Shown: positions 1 through 8,826, counted from the stretch's first letter. The stretch: DNA of 64,000 bases from Bradyrhizobium yuanmingense (GCF_900094575.1 NZ_FMAE01000004.1:248001-312000); one strand, 5' to 3'. Notes: generated from the letters alone by a model not told the origin. Numbers and translations: made by a program.

Positions 1-251
1 TGCTGGTCAATCGATCCTTCAGCGCATCGTTCTTGTCCGCCTTCTTCCGTCCGAACGCGGCATTGCTCTGGATCTTCCTCTTGATTGCGCTCGTTCTCGC
101 CACAGCCTTGTTCTGGCCGCCGGCCTCAGGCCTGTTTCGCTTCGGTCCCCTGCATCTTGACGATTTGATGATCACGCTCGGCGCGGGAGTGCTGGTGCTC
201 ACGGCGCTCGAACTGCTGAAGCCGATTTGGGGCCGACGGTTGCGATTCTAA
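1..251 (+). CDS. Cation-transporting P-type ATPase, C-terminal fragment
   Basis: Only the last ~83 codons are in the window; the open frame enters from the left edge (codons begin at base 3) and ends at TAA 249-251. The peptide starts LVNRSFS and holds two hydrophobic helices (around ALLWIFLLIALVLATALF and LMITLGAGVLVLTALELL) separated by a short loop with FRFGPLHLDD. This layout and the LVNRS motif match the C-terminal transmembrane domain of P-type cation (Ca2+-type) ATPases. The gene converges on the MgtC-like gene: its stop codon overlaps the opposing TAG at 248-250. The identity of the ion cannot be read from this fragment. Confidence 0.7.
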   Translation, partial: LVNRSFSASFLSAFFRPNAALLWIFLLIALVLATALFWPPASGLFRFGPLHLDDLMITLGAGVLVLTALELLKPIWGRRLRF

Positions 252-751
252 TCGCTCTCCCGCTGACCCGAGCTCGGCGAGGTCTCCGTCCGCTGAGGAT
301 CTTCCTTGCCGCCAAGCATACGATGCAGCCGGCGCTCGAGGCGGCGGCCAATCGTCAGCAGCACGAAGGCCAGCGCCAGGGCGACGACGACGATCTTCCA
401 TTGTCCGGCGCCGCAGACGATGCCGAGGCAGGCGGCAAGGAAAGTGCAGGCGGCGCTGGTGAGGCCTCGAACGCGAAACCCGGTGCTTTGGTGCACGATG
501 ACGCCGGCGCCGAGAAAGCCGATGCCGGTGAGGATGCCCTGGATGACACGGCTGGCGGCGTCGACGACCCTGGCCGGTTCGGCGAGTTGCAATGCGAGCA
601 GAACCACGCTCGCGGTGGAGAGCCCGACGATGCCGAGCGTCTTCAGCCCGATCGGCTTGCCGTGCAGGTCGCGGTTGAGGCCGATCGCGCCGCCGGCAAG
701 CGTGGCCGTGCCGAGGCGCAGCAGGATTTCGGGCCAATCGAGCTCGGTCAT
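248..751 (-). CDS. MgtC/SapB family inner-membrane protein
   Basis: 167 aa. The N-terminal ~130 residues are four to five hydrophobic helices with the MgtC hallmarks: GGAIGLNRDLHGKPIGLKT after helix 1, and IGFLGAGVIVH followed by VRGLTSAA. In this family such residues form the conserved membrane domain linked to Mg2+ homeostasis and acid or intracellular growth. The C-terminus (RRLERRLHRMLGG and a hydrophilic tail) is short, without the ACT-like soluble domain of full-length MgtC, so it belongs to the short SapB-like group. The stop overlaps that of the convergent P-type ATPase. The neighbouring ATPase suggests a cation-related role, but this is only inference. Confidence 0.85.
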   Translation of the reverse strand: MTELDWPEILLRLGTATLAGGAIGLNRDLHGKPIGLKTLGIVGLSTASVVLLALQLAEPARVVDAASRVIQGILTGIGFLGAGVIVHQSTGFRVRGLTSAACTFLAACLGIVCGAGQWKIVVVALALAFVLLTIGRRLERRLHRMLGGKEDPQRTETSPSSGQRESD

Positions 752-761
752 GGCGCCTCGA

Positions 762-1349
762 CTACGTCTTCGGCAGGCGGCCCATCAGATAGAACTCCTC
801 GTTCGGCCGCATGCCCGTGAAATTCGCCAGCCGGTTCGACAGCGCGAAGAAGGCGGAGATCGCGGCGATGTCCCAGATGTCGTCGTCGCTGAAGCCGTGC
901 GGCGCGAGCGCTACGAAATCATCCTCGGAAATCCGCTGCGCGTCTGCCGAGACCTTCATGGCGAAATCGAGCATCGCCTTCTGCCGCGGCGTGATGTCGG
1001 CCTTGCGGTAGTTGATCGCGACCTGGTCGGCGATCACAGGGTTCTTGGCGCGGATGCGCAGGATCGCGCCATGGGCGATCACGCAATATTGGCACTGGTT
1101 GGCCGCCGACGTCGCCACCACGATCATCTCGCGCTCGGCCTTGGTGAGGCCGCCGTCTTTTTCCATCAGCGCGTCGTGATAGGCGAAGAAGGCGCGGAAC
1201 TCGTCGGGGCGATAGGCCAGCGTCAGGAACACGTTCGGGACGAAGCCGCTCTTCTCCTGCACGGCAAGGAGGCGCTTACGGATGTCGTCGGGCAGGGTGT
1301 CGAGGGCGGGGGCGGGAAAGCGTTGCGCGGCGGTCTTTGTCATGGGCAT
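762..1349 (-). CDS. AhpD-like peroxidase-related protein (carboxymuconolactone decarboxylase fold)
   Basis: 195 aa from the ATG at 1349; a second ATG lies two codons on (1343). Longer in-frame extension to 1463 would add an untypical polar leader next to the palindromic repeat, so the inner start is preferred. The core holds EREMIVVATSAANQCQYC followed by VIAHGAILR, the CxxC...H signature of AhpD/CMD proteins and of the uncharacterised peroxidase-related subgroup. These are cytoplasmic all-helical proteins that reduce peroxides through the cysteine pair with a thiol donor. The C-terminal segment FFALSNRLANFTGMRPNEEFYLMGR is typical of the same subgroup. It lies 10 nt downstream of the MgtC start on the same strand, but no partner indicates the substrate. 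Confidence 0.82.
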   Translation of the reverse strand: MPMTKTAAQRFPAPALDTLPDDIRKRLLAVQEKSGFVPNVFLTLAYRPDEFRAFFAYHDALMEKDGGLTKAEREMIVVATSAANQCQYCVIAHGAILRIRAKNPVIADQVAINYRKADITPRQKAMLDFAMKVSADAQRISEDDFVALAPHGFSDDDIWDIAAISAFFALSNRLANFTGMRPNEEFYLMGRLPKT

Positions 1350-1460
1350 GGAGTCCGGCTTGGGGCGGGAACCATAGTCGATGCGGAAGGCGGGCTCAAT
1401 CTGCCGGTCCGAAGTGGCCGCGACGAAGGTGTCAGGTGGGAACGACGTTCCATCCTCCGT

Positions 1461-1535
1461 CATTGCGAGCGCAGCGAAGCAATCCCGAGTCCCCCCGGCG
1501 GAAAGACTCTGGATTGCTTCGCTGCGCTCGCAATG
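1461..1535. repeat. Perfect 25-bp inverted repeat (palindromic intergenic repeat, family A)
   Basis: The left arm 1461-1485 begins CATTGCGAGCGCAGCGAAGC. The right arm 1511-1535 is its exact reverse complement, with a 25-nt loop. The sequence matches a dispersed REP-like family I recognise from Bradyrhizobium and Rhodopseudomonas intergenic regions. It lies between two minus-strand genes (HerA-like 3' end at 1558, AhpD-like start at 1349) and could fold into a long mRNA hairpin. Confidence 0.85.
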
Positions 1536-1557
1536 ACGATGTGGATGGAGCGAGGCC

Positions 1558-3321
1558 TTACCGCAGCGGCTTCTTCAGCAGCGAGAAGCGGTCCGGATCG
1601 AGGCCCATCGAGGGCTGCAGCATCGGGGCTTCGACGCTGGACATCGTCTTCGCGGGCGGTGCCGAGAACACGGGGTCGTTCGGCACGTCGCGCTGCGAGG
1701 TGGCGCCGCGCCAGCGTTCGAGCACGGCGCTGACGAAATGCATGTCGTGGCCGGAGGTGACGGAGGGCACGCTCGAGATGGTGGCCTCGCCGCGCGGCAA
1801 TTGGTGCGGCGGCACCTCCTTGAAGCGCAAGCGGGTCGGCAGCGCCACGCCTTCGCCGAACGCCAGCACCTCGCGGGTGCCGAGCGACGGCACGAAGGAG
1901 AGCAGGTTCGCGGCGGCGTCCGACACGGCGGCGCGCAGCAGCGCCTGGTCGCGGTCGTTGGCGAGGCGCATCGTGAACAGCGTGTTGCACTGGGAGATGA
2001 TGGTGGCGTCGAGCTCGGCGGGGCGCTGGGTGATGAGGCCAAGATAGACGCCGTATTTGCGGCCTTCCTTGGCGATGCGCGATACCGCCTTGCGGGTCGG
2101 GCCGAAGCCGATGTTGCGGTCGGCGGAGGCGTAGCGGTGCGCCTCTTCGCAGACGAACAGCAGCGGCGAGACGCCGTCGCTCCACAGCCCGAAGTCGAAG
2201 GCCATGCGGCAGAGCACGGAGACGACGGAATCGATCACCTCGGCCGGGAAGCCGGCGAGCTGCATCACCGTCATCGGCTTGCCGTTGGCGGGCAGGCGGA
2301 ACAGATGGCTGATCACCTCGGCCATGGTGTCGCCGCCGACATTGGCGTTGTCGAACATGAAGGCGTAGCGAGGGTCGTTGCGCACCGCCTCGATGCGCGA
2401 GATTAGCTTGTGATAGATGATGCGCGAGGAGCGGTTCTCGAGCTTGCCCATGCGCTCGTCGATCAGCGACAGCAGGTCGACCAGGCGATAGGGCACCGGC
2501 GTATCGACGGTGTAGCCGATCTGCTTGGGATCGATGCGCTTGAGGCCGATGCGGTCGGCGTTCTGGTACTGTGTGTAGACGCCTTTGGCGAGCGGGATCA
2601 CCTCGGCGAGGATGTCGAGCTCTTCCGGGACGCCGGCGCGGCCGCCGAACAGCACGTCGACGATTTCCTCGAAGTTGAACAGCCAGAACGGCAGCTTCAG
2701 GTTCCTCGGGTTGAGCACCAGCGCGCGGTCGCCGAAGCAGCGGCCATATTCGTTGTGCACGTCGAGCAGGAAGATGCGCAGGTTCGGCCGCGCCTTCAGG
2801 ATCTCGTTGAGCAGCAGCGAGACGCCGGTCGATTTACCGACGCCGGTCGATCCCAGCACGGCAAAATGCTTGGACAGCATTTCCTCGACGTCGACATAGG
2901 CGATGACCGAGCGGTCCTGCTGCAGGAAGCCGACATTGATCTGGTCCGAGCCGGTCGGCGCGTAGATCGTGCGCAGCTCCTGGCTCGTGATCAGGTCGAC
3001 GGCATCGCCGATGGTCGGATAGTTGGTGACGCCGCGCTGAAATTTGGCCTTGTCCGCGGCATTGAGGATCTCGCCGAGCAGGTCGACTGAGGCGATGGCA
3101 ATGTAATTGTCGGAGCTCGACAGATTTTCGCAGGAGACCTCCGTGATCATCGCAACGATGACCGAGCTGGCGCAGCGAATGCTGACGAACCGGCCGACGG
3201 TGGCCCGCACCTCCGAGATCGGCATCAGGCTTTCCGCCAGAAGCCCAACCCGGGCGAGCGATCCGCGAACCGAAATCACGCGTCCAAAGGATGTCACGAT
3301 GAATGAACCTGGCAAGAGCAA
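1558..3321 (-). CDS. HerA-like (DUF87) ATP-binding protein
   Basis: 587 aa from a TTG at 3321; no clear ribosome site precedes it, and a GTG eight codons inside is an alternative. Residues ~1-140 form a beta-rich HAS-barrel-like domain. A Walker A GSTGVGKST follows at ~157-165, and a Walker B-like LLFVCEEAHRYA at ~386. The stretch LITQRPAELDATIISQCNT is the HerA/FtsK-type sensor region. In archaea and bacteria HerA hexamers pump DNA and usually partner the NurA nuclease; no NurA gene is next to it, so this is probably a stand-alone alphaproteobacterial member. The C-terminus (SLLKKPLR) is complete. It is transcribed away from the dioxygenase gene across a 345-bp gap. Confidence 0.8.
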   Translation of the reverse strand: MLLPGSFIVTSFGRVISVRGSLARVGLLAESLMPISEVRATVGRFVSIRCASSVIVAMITEVSCENLSSSDNYIAIASVDLLGEILNAADKAKFQRGVTNYPTIGDAVDLITSQELRTIYAPTGSDQINVGFLQQDRSVIAYVDVEEMLSKHFAVLGSTGVGKSTGVSLLLNEILKARPNLRIFLLDVHNEYGRCFGDRALVLNPRNLKLPFWLFNFEEIVDVLFGGRAGVPEELDILAEVIPLAKGVYTQYQNADRIGLKRIDPKQIGYTVDTPVPYRLVDLLSLIDERMGKLENRSSRIIYHKLISRIEAVRNDPRYAFMFDNANVGGDTMAEVISHLFRLPANGKPMTVMQLAGFPAEVIDSVVSVLCRMAFDFGLWSDGVSPLLFVCEEAHRYASADRNIGFGPTRKAVSRIAKEGRKYGVYLGLITQRPAELDATIISQCNTLFTMRLANDRDQALLRAAVSDAAANLLSFVPSLGTREVLAFGEGVALPTRLRFKEVPPHQLPRGEATISSVPSVTSGHDMHFVSAVLERWRGATSQRDVPNDPVFSAPPAKTMSSVEAPMLQPSMGLDPDRFSLLKKPLR

Positions 3322-3666
3322 GGGGAGTTGCCCGGACTATGCGCGGCCGTCGCTGCACAAACGGTTAAACGCCGGACGCGCCGGCTCCGTTAAATCCGCG
3401 GTAATTCGGTCGGGAGCCTCGCCGCCAATGCCTGCTTATTGGCAAAATCGCCGGGAAAATGCTGCATTTTCCGGACCTTTCAGGTGAGATGGTCCTTAAG
3501 GAAGAGTTTACCATTCGGGCAGGCTGCCCGCTTCGTCCGGAGGATGGCGGTCAGTCGCTGATCGCAGCAGGGACATCGGTTGCTTTGTTGACTGGACCTA
3601 ATGATTTGTACATTAGTACAAATGAGGTGCCGCGCAGAAAGCCCGGCGCTGCTCCAGGAGGAAAAC
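3322..3666. other. Divergent intergenic region between HerA-like gene and extradiol dioxygenase
   Basis: 345 bp without a convincing gene. The right third contains the promoter-operator at 3588-3623 and the dioxygenase ribosome site. The left two thirds (including GGTTAAACGCCGGACGCGCCGGC near 3362) must hold the HerA-like promoter, but no clear promoter boxes were found there. Confidence 0.6.
3588..3623 (+). promoter_or_regulatory. Promoter with palindromic operator ahead of the extradiol dioxygenase
   Basis: A TTGACT -35-like box is at 3588-3593. The palindrome ATTTGTACATTAGTACAAAT (3604-3623; perfect 8-bp arms, 4-nt centre) covers the expected -10 position. Nearly the same 36 bp recurs at 26540-26575 just before the TetR gene, so this is most likely a site for that repressor. 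Confidence 0.75.
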
Positions 3667-4632
3667 ATGCAGCCCGAACCGATCCTCGATCTTGCCCATC
3701 TCGGCCACATGGAGCTGCTGACGCCGAAGCACGACGAGAGCCTGAGGTTCTTCGTCGATGTGATGGGCATGACCGTCAGCGGCCAGAAGGGCGAGTCGGT
3801 CTATTTGCGCGGCTGGGACGATTACGAGCGCTATTCGCTCAAGCTCACGGCGTCGAAGACTTCGGGCATGGGCCACATGGCGCTCCGTGCGCGCAGCCAG
3901 CAGGCGCTGGAGCGCCGTGTTGCGGCGCTAAAAGGATCCGGCTTCGATATCGGCTGGATCGACGGCGACATGGGGCAGGGGCCGACCTTCCGTTGCCGCG
4001 ATCCCGATGGCCACATCGTCGAGCTCTATTACGAGACCGAATGGTATCAGGCGCCGCCCGAACTCAAGCCTGCGCTGAAGAACCAGGCGCAGCGCTTTCC
4101 CGCCCGCGGCGTCAATGTCCGCCGCCTCGACCATCTCAATTGTCTTGCCGTCGACATCAAGGCCAACCGCGAGTTCTTCGAGACCTATCTGGGCTGCCGC
4201 CTCACCGAGCAGATTGTGCTCAACGACGGCCGTGAAGCTGCGATGTGGCTGACGATGTCGAACAAGAGCTACGACTTTGCCTATTCGCTCGATCATTCGG
4301 GCGTGCCGGGCCGCTTCCACCACGTCACCTACGCGCTCGACAGCCGGGAAGAGATTCTTCGCGCCGCGGACATTTTTCTAGAGAACGGCGTGCACATCGA
4401 GACCGGCCCGCACAAGCACGCGATCCAGCAGACCTTCTTCCTCTATGTCTACGAGCCCGGCGGCAACCGCGTCGAAGTCGCCAATGCCGGCGCGCGCCTC
4501 ATTCTCGCGCCCGACTGGAAGCCGATCGTGTGGACCGAGGAGGAGCGCAAGAAGGGCCAGGCCTGGGGATTGAAGACGATCGAGTCCTTCCACACCCACG
4601 GCACGCCGCCGGTGGAGGTGAAGCACGACTAG
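3667..4632 (+). CDS. Type I extradiol (catechol 2,3-dioxygenase-like) ring-cleavage dioxygenase, VOC superfamily
   Basis: 321 aa. The ATG at 3667 is chosen because CCAGGAGGAAAAC sits directly before it. Two glyoxalase/VOC modules are visible: residues ~8-128 (HLGHMEL ... DPDGHIVELYYE) and ~153-290. The second carries the expected Fe(II) ligands His156 (RRLDHLN), His218 or 219 (GRFHHV) and Glu270 (GGNRVEV). The family inserts both atoms of O2 into catecholic rings next to the hydroxyls. The true substrate is not readable. The same promoter-operator precedes the TetR gene of the LigI/PIG-L cluster at 26579, suggesting that this enzyme opens the ring for that pathway. It stands alone: repeats follow it, then a convergent gene. 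Confidence 0.85.
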   Translation: MQPEPILDLAHLGHMELLTPKHDESLRFFVDVMGMTVSGQKGESVYLRGWDDYERYSLKLTASKTSGMGHMALRARSQQALERRVAALKGSGFDIGWIDGDMGQGPTFRCRDPDGHIVELYYETEWYQAPPELKPALKNQAQRFPARGVNVRRLDHLNCLAVDIKANREFFETYLGCRLTEQIVLNDGREAAMWLTMSNKSYDFAYSLDHSGVPGRFHHVTYALDSREEILRAADIFLENGVHIETGPHKHAIQQTFFLYVYEPGGNRVEVANAGARLILAPDWKPIVWTEEERKKGQAWGLKTIESFHTHGTPPVEVKHD

Positions 4633-4647
4633 CGTATTCACGCAGTG

Positions 4648-4747
4648 TCATTCCGGGGCGACGCGAAGCGGCGAGCCCGGAATCCATAACCCCGGCTGGT
4701 GGGTATGGATTCCGGGCTCCCTCGCTATGCTCGGGCCCCGGAATGAC
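4648..4747. repeat. Palindromic intergenic repeat (family B, copy 1)
   Basis: Inverted arms: TCATTCCGGGGCGACGCGAA from 4648, with GCCCGGAATCCAT to 4693, are answered by ATGGATTCCGGGCTCC and GGGCCCCGGAATGACG ending at 4747. A second copy lies at 50588-50713. It sits between the convergent ends of the dioxygenase and the NicB-like gene, where it may act as a transcription end hairpin. Confidence 0.8.
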
Positions 4748-4748
4748 G

Positions 4749-7700
4749 TTAGTGGGTCGAACTTCGCACCCGCGAGATCGTCTCGCGCACGCCGGTCCAG
4801 GCCGGCTTGCTAGGTGCGAACTGCCGGCGCAGGAAGCTGACGAGCTCCTCGATCTGCGCGTCGCTCATGCTGTTCCTGAACGCGGGCATGTAGCCGAGAT
4901 CACTCGAGACGGGCTCAGCGATGCCATGCAGGATCACTTGCACCAGATTGTCCGACGTGGCGCTGTGCAGGTTGCTGTTGAGTGCGAGCGAGGGCCGCGT
5001 GCCGAACAGCGGCAGGCCGCCGACCTCGTGGCAGACCGCGCAGGCGCCTTGATAGAGGCGCGCGCCCGCGGAGGAGGCGACGGTCACTTCCGTTGTGCTT
5101 TCGAGCTTGGCGGCAAGCGCATCCTGCGCCTGTTGGTCGACCGCCGTGTCATTGAACGAGTTGAGATAGACCGCCATCGCACGGATGTCCTGGTCGGGCA
5201 GAGCCTTGAGGTCGCGGATAACAGGCGCCATCGGGCCGGCCGCGACGCCGTGGTAACGCGAATGGCCGGTGCGCAAATAGGCGTAGAGCTCCTCCTCGTT
5301 CCACGGAATCGGCGCGTGCGAGAGCGAGGTCAGCGCCGGCGCTTCCCACCCCTCGGCGAAGCCGCCGGCGAGATAGGCGTTGCGCTGCTCGGCGCCGAGG
5401 GCGTTGCGGGGCGAATGACAGCCGCTGCAATGGCCGAGACTCTCAATCAGATAAGCGCCGCGATTCCAAAGCTCGGACTTTGACGGGTCCGGCTTGAATT
5501 CGTGGGTTCGGTGGAACAGCGCGTTCCAGCCCGCGAGCAGCGGGCGCAGATTGAACGGGAAGGCGAGCGCATTCGCCGGCCTCGTCGCGCGCACCGCAGG
5601 CTGCGCCATCAGATAAGCGTAGAGCGCCTGCAGATCGGCGTCGCTGGTCTTTGCAAAATGCGTGTAGGGGAAGGCCGGATAGAGCCGGCGTCCGTCGCGA
5701 TGCAGGCCATCGCGCATGGCGCGCTCGAACGCGGGGTAGGACCAGGCGCCGATGCCGGTCTCGACGTCGGGCGTGATGTTGGTCGCGTAGATCGTGCCGA
5801 ACGGCGTTTCCAAGGCGCGTCCGCCGGCGTTGGGAGCGCCGCCGACGGCGGTGTGGCACTCCGCGCAATTGCCGAGCGCGGCGAGCTGCGCGCCGCGGGC
5901 GATTGTCGCTGCGGAATAGACCGATGCATCCGGCCGGGTGATCGGCGCGATGGCGCGGCCGGGAAGGAGCGCCGCGCCGATACCGATCGCGGCGCTGCAG
6001 ACGGCTGCGATCGTTGCAAAGATGCCGGCGCGGCTGGCGAACGGATTTTCCCAGATACGCGATGGAGGCGGGGCTGCCGGCGCAGGCAGGGACTGCGGTG
6101 TCGCCGGTGCTTCGCCGTGCAATCCCTTCAGGATTCGCTCGGGCGTGAACGGCGGCTCGCGGAAGCGCACGCCGGTGGCATCGAAGATGGCGTTCGCGAT
6201 CGCCGCTGCGCTCGGCACCGAAGCAGACTCGCCGACGCCGAGCGGCGGCTGGTCCTGCCGCGGCAGCATCAAGACGTCGATCTTGGGTACGTCGGGGAAG
6301 GGGATGATGGGATAGGCGCCCCATTCGCGCGCGGCCACCGTGCCGCGCTCGAACGGCACCTCTTCCATCAGCGCGCGGCTGGTGGATTGGATGACGTTGC
6401 CCTGGATCTGGTGGCGCACGCCGTCCGGGTTAATCATCAACCCGGAATCCTGCCCCGCAACGACGCGCGTCACGCTGACGTCGCCGGTCGTCTTGTTCAC
6501 CGCGACGTCGGCAACCCAGGCCGACCACGCCGCGCCGTAACCCGGAAACTTGCTGTGGACGTAGAGCGCATATGCAAAGCCGCGCCCGTGCACGACCTCG
6601 CCGTCCTTCTCCTCTCGGACCGGCCGCGGCGTCCAGCCCGCGCGCTCGGCCACCGCATTGACCAGATCGATCGCGCGCGGGTCTTTCAGATAGCGCAGGC
6701 GATATTCGATCGGATCGACGGCGGCTTCGGCCGCAGCCTCGTCGATATAGGATTCATGCGCAAAGGTGTTCGGCAATGCCGAGACGCCGCGGAACCAGGA
6801 GGCCCGCACGATCGGCGGCGTGTCGTGGGCGACGACGCGCATGTGCTCGTAATCATAGGGCGGGATCGCGGTGCGGTCGCCCATCTGGAGCACGGTGGGC
6901 TCGGGGGAGATGCGACCGGTCAGCAGCAGCGCCAGCGTCGGAGCGGCGTTCGAGGGGTAGCGCGTGGCGAGGTCGTAAGCAGCAATGCCGCCGTCAGCGT
7001 CGAGGCCGCCATTGACGTCGATGAGTTGTGCCGTGCCTTTGGGCTCCCAGGCATGCTCCTGCTCACGCGTCAGCTGCACGCGGACCGGACGGCCGACGGC
7101 GCGCGACAGCAGCAGCGCATCGGCGGTGACGTCGTCGGCGCAGTTGCGGCCGTAGCAGCCGGCCGCCTCCAGCCGGATCACCTCGATCTCGCTCTCGGGA
7201 CGCTCAACCAGCAACGCGAGGTCGTTGCGCAGCACATGCGGGTTCTGCGTGCCCGACCAGACGCGGATGTTGCAGTCCTGAAAGTCGGCGACGGCGCAGG
7301 AGGGGCCGATCGAGGCGTGCATCTGATACGGCCAGAGGTAAGTGCGCTGCATCGGCTTGGCCGCGGCTGATATCGCCTTGTCGACCTCGCCCTTGTCGAT
7401 CAGCGTGCGCGGCGTCGATGGATTGGCACGCAGGGCGGTCTCGACATCGCCAAGATCGGTAAGCGTCGGCGTCGGCTTCCAGCTCACCTTGAGCTGCTCT
7501 GCCGCACGGATCGCATTCTCCTCGCGCTCGGCGACGACGCCGACGAAATCGCCGATCCGCACGACGGCGACAAGGCCGGGAATGTCGCGCACGGAGGATT
7601 CGTCGACCGCAATGAGGCTGGTGCCGACGAACGGTCCGGCATCGACGCCAGCATAGGGCGGCCGCACCACGCGGCCATGCACCATTCCTGATACTCGGAC

Positions 7701-8276
7701 GTCGTGCACGAAAGTCAGCTCGCCCGTGGCTTTAGCAGGTAGATCGACGCGCGGCACCGACTGGCCGACGATCGCGTAATCGCCGACAGGCTTGAGCTCG
7801 ACGTCATCGGCGAGCTCGAGGCGGATCGCTTCGTCGCCGATGAGCTCGCCATAGCTGACGCTGCGATTGTCGTGGCCGCGAACGAGTCCGTCCTCGATCT
7901 TGAGCTCGGCTTCGGGCAAGTCCAGGCGTTCCGCCGCGCGCGCGATCAGAAAGTGCCGCGCTTGCGCCGCGGCCTTCCGCAGCGGCACGGCCGTGATCTG
8001 GATGGTCTCGCTCGCAATCGTCGCGCCCTGGTTCGGCACCAATGCCGTATTGCCGAGCACGACGACAACGCGCGCAAAGGACACGTCGAGCTCTTCGGCG
8101 ACGATCTGGCCCAGCGCAGTGCGGATGCCGGTGCCGAGATCGACATGGCCGTTATAGGCCGTGACCGAACCGTCCGCGGTGATGCGGACGAAGGTTTCCG
8201 ATGTGACCTCGTCCACGCTGCGCGCGACGATGAGCGAACCCGCACGCTCAGCTCCGTTCGTAACAAAGGACGCCAT
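4749..8276 (-). CDS. Molybdenum hydroxylase large subunit fused to three cytochrome c domains (NicB-like nicotinate dehydrogenase subunit)
   Basis: 1175 aa from the ATG at 8276, which overlaps the TGA of the upstream 2Fe-2S gene. An upstream in-frame extension is only the shadow of that gene. Residues ~1-770 are a molybdopterin-binding region of the isoquinoline/aldehyde oxidoreductase type (GHVDLGTGIRTALGQI, QGATIASETIQ, WSGTQNPHVLRNDL, GCYGRNCADDV, and GVGESA with the likely active-site Glu). After a hydrophobic segment near 775-800 come three c-type haem motifs: CAECH (~805), CSGCH (~950), CAVCH (~1078). This order and length match NicB of Pseudomonas putida, which hydroxylates nicotinate at C6 and passes electrons to the respiratory chain. 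Other N-heterocycles remain possible, but the nearby 6-hydroxynicotinate reductase and enamidase genes support nicotinate. Confidence 0.85.
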   Translation of the reverse strand: MASFVTNGAERAGSLIVARSVDEVTSETFVRITADGSVTAYNGHVDLGTGIRTALGQIVAEELDVSFARVVVVLGNTALVPNQGATIASETIQITAVPLRKAAAQARHFLIARAAERLDLPEAELKIEDGLVRGHDNRSVSYGELIGDEAIRLELADDVELKPVGDYAIVGQSVPRVDLPAKATGELTFVHDVRVSGMVHGRVVRPPYAGVDAGPFVGTSLIAVDESSVRDIPGLVAVVRIGDFVGVVAEREENAIRAAEQLKVSWKPTPTLTDLGDVETALRANPSTPRTLIDKGEVDKAISAAAKPMQRTYLWPYQMHASIGPSCAVADFQDCNIRVWSGTQNPHVLRNDLALLVERPESEIEVIRLEAAGCYGRNCADDVTADALLLSRAVGRPVRVQLTREQEHAWEPKGTAQLIDVNGGLDADGGIAAYDLATRYPSNAAPTLALLLTGRISPEPTVLQMGDRTAIPPYDYEHMRVVAHDTPPIVRASWFRGVSALPNTFAHESYIDEAAAEAAVDPIEYRLRYLKDPRAIDLVNAVAERAGWTPRPVREEKDGEVVHGRGFAYALYVHSKFPGYGAAWSAWVADVAVNKTTGDVSVTRVVAGQDSGLMINPDGVRHQIQGNVIQSTSRALMEEVPFERGTVAAREWGAYPIIPFPDVPKIDVLMLPRQDQPPLGVGESASVPSAAAIANAIFDATGVRFREPPFTPERILKGLHGEAPATPQSLPAPAAPPPSRIWENPFASRAGIFATIAAVCSAAIGIGAALLPGRAIAPITRPDASVYSAATIARGAQLAALGNCAECHTAVGGAPNAGGRALETPFGTIYATNITPDVETGIGAWSYPAFERAMRDGLHRDGRRLYPAFPYTHFAKTSDADLQALYAYLMAQPAVRATRPANALAFPFNLRPLLAGWNALFHRTHEFKPDPSKSELWNRGAYLIESLGHCSGCHSPRNALGAEQRNAYLAGGFAEGWEAPALTSLSHAPIPWNEEELYAYLRTGHSRYHGVAAGPMAPVIRDLKALPDQDIRAMAVYLNSFNDTAVDQQAQDALAAKLESTTEVTVASSAGARLYQGACAVCHEVGGLPLFGTRPSLALNSNLHSATSDNLVQVILHGIAEPVSSDLGYMPAFRNSMSDAQIEELVSFLRRQFAPSKPAWTGVRETISRVRSSTH

Positions 8277-8758
8277 CAATCTGCGGCCTCGGTGAGCTGG
8301 CCCGATGCGCGCATCACCGCGCGAAGGATCTCGACATGCGTGCCGCAGCGGCAGAGATTGTAGCGCAGCGCCGCCAGCGCCTCCTGTTCGGTCGGCCGCG
8401 GGTTGATCGCGAGCAACGCCTTGGTGGTCATGATCATGCCGTTGAGACAATAGCCGCATTGTGCGGCCTGCTCGTCGATGAAGGCCTGCTGCACGACGTC
8501 GGGCTTGTCGCTTGTGCCGAGGCCTTCGAGCGTCACGATGTCGCGCCCGGCGCAGCCGCTCACCGGAATCGCGCAGGAGCGTGCCGCCAGTCCGTCGATC
8601 AGGACAGTACAGGTGCCGCATTCGCCGAGGCCGCAGCCGTATTTCGGGCCGTTCAGCGCGAGATCATTGCGCAGCACGTAGAGCAGCGGCGTGTCGCGCG
8701 CTGCCGTGAGCTCGTGGATCCTGCCGTTCACGGTGAGGCGGATCGGTGTCTGCGTCAT
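8276..8758 (-). CDS. 2Fe-2S small subunit of the molybdenum hydroxylase (NicA-like)
   Basis: 160 aa from the ATG at 8758, preceded by GAAACGAGG. Two iron-sulphur modules are visible: a plant ferredoxin-type cluster (CGLGECGTC with an upstream Cys, ~residues 40-60) and the helical CGYCLNGM ... CRCGTH module (~99-135). Such subunits carry electrons from the Mo centre to the acceptor, here the cytochrome domains of the partner. TGATG overlap with the large-subunit gene implies translational coupling. Transcription starts in the divergent region shared with the 6-hydroxynicotinate reductase operon, where CGTTTGTACACAAACG lies ~70 bp upstream of this start. Confidence 0.9.
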   Translation of the reverse strand: MTQTPIRLTVNGRIHELTAARDTPLLYVLRNDLALNGPKYGCGLGECGTCTVLIDGLAARSCAIPVSGCAGRDIVTLEGLGTSDKPDVVQQAFIDEQAAQCGYCLNGMIMTTKALLAINPRPTEQEALAALRYNLCRCGTHVEILRAVMRASGQLTEAAD

Positions 8759-8826
8759 CCTCGTTTCCAAGCCCAAGACGATATCCAAGATCATGCAATC
8801 GCGAAAATCGGACGCCGCGACGATAC

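Noticed and set aside
306..1733. 475-codon plus-strand open frame
   Set aside because: Runs antisense across the MgtC-like and AhpD-like genes and the palindromic repeat; its Arg/Ala-rich sequence is typical of a GC-rich shadow frame.
3480..3770. 96-codon minus-strand frame upstream of the dioxygenase
   Set aside because: Crosses the promoter-operator and the dioxygenase start, lacks a ribosome site and any family resemblance.
8277..8621. N-terminal extension of the NicB-like protein
   Set aside because: The extra 115 residues are the shifted reading of the 2Fe-2S subunit gene; the ATG at 8276 coupled to its stop is far better.
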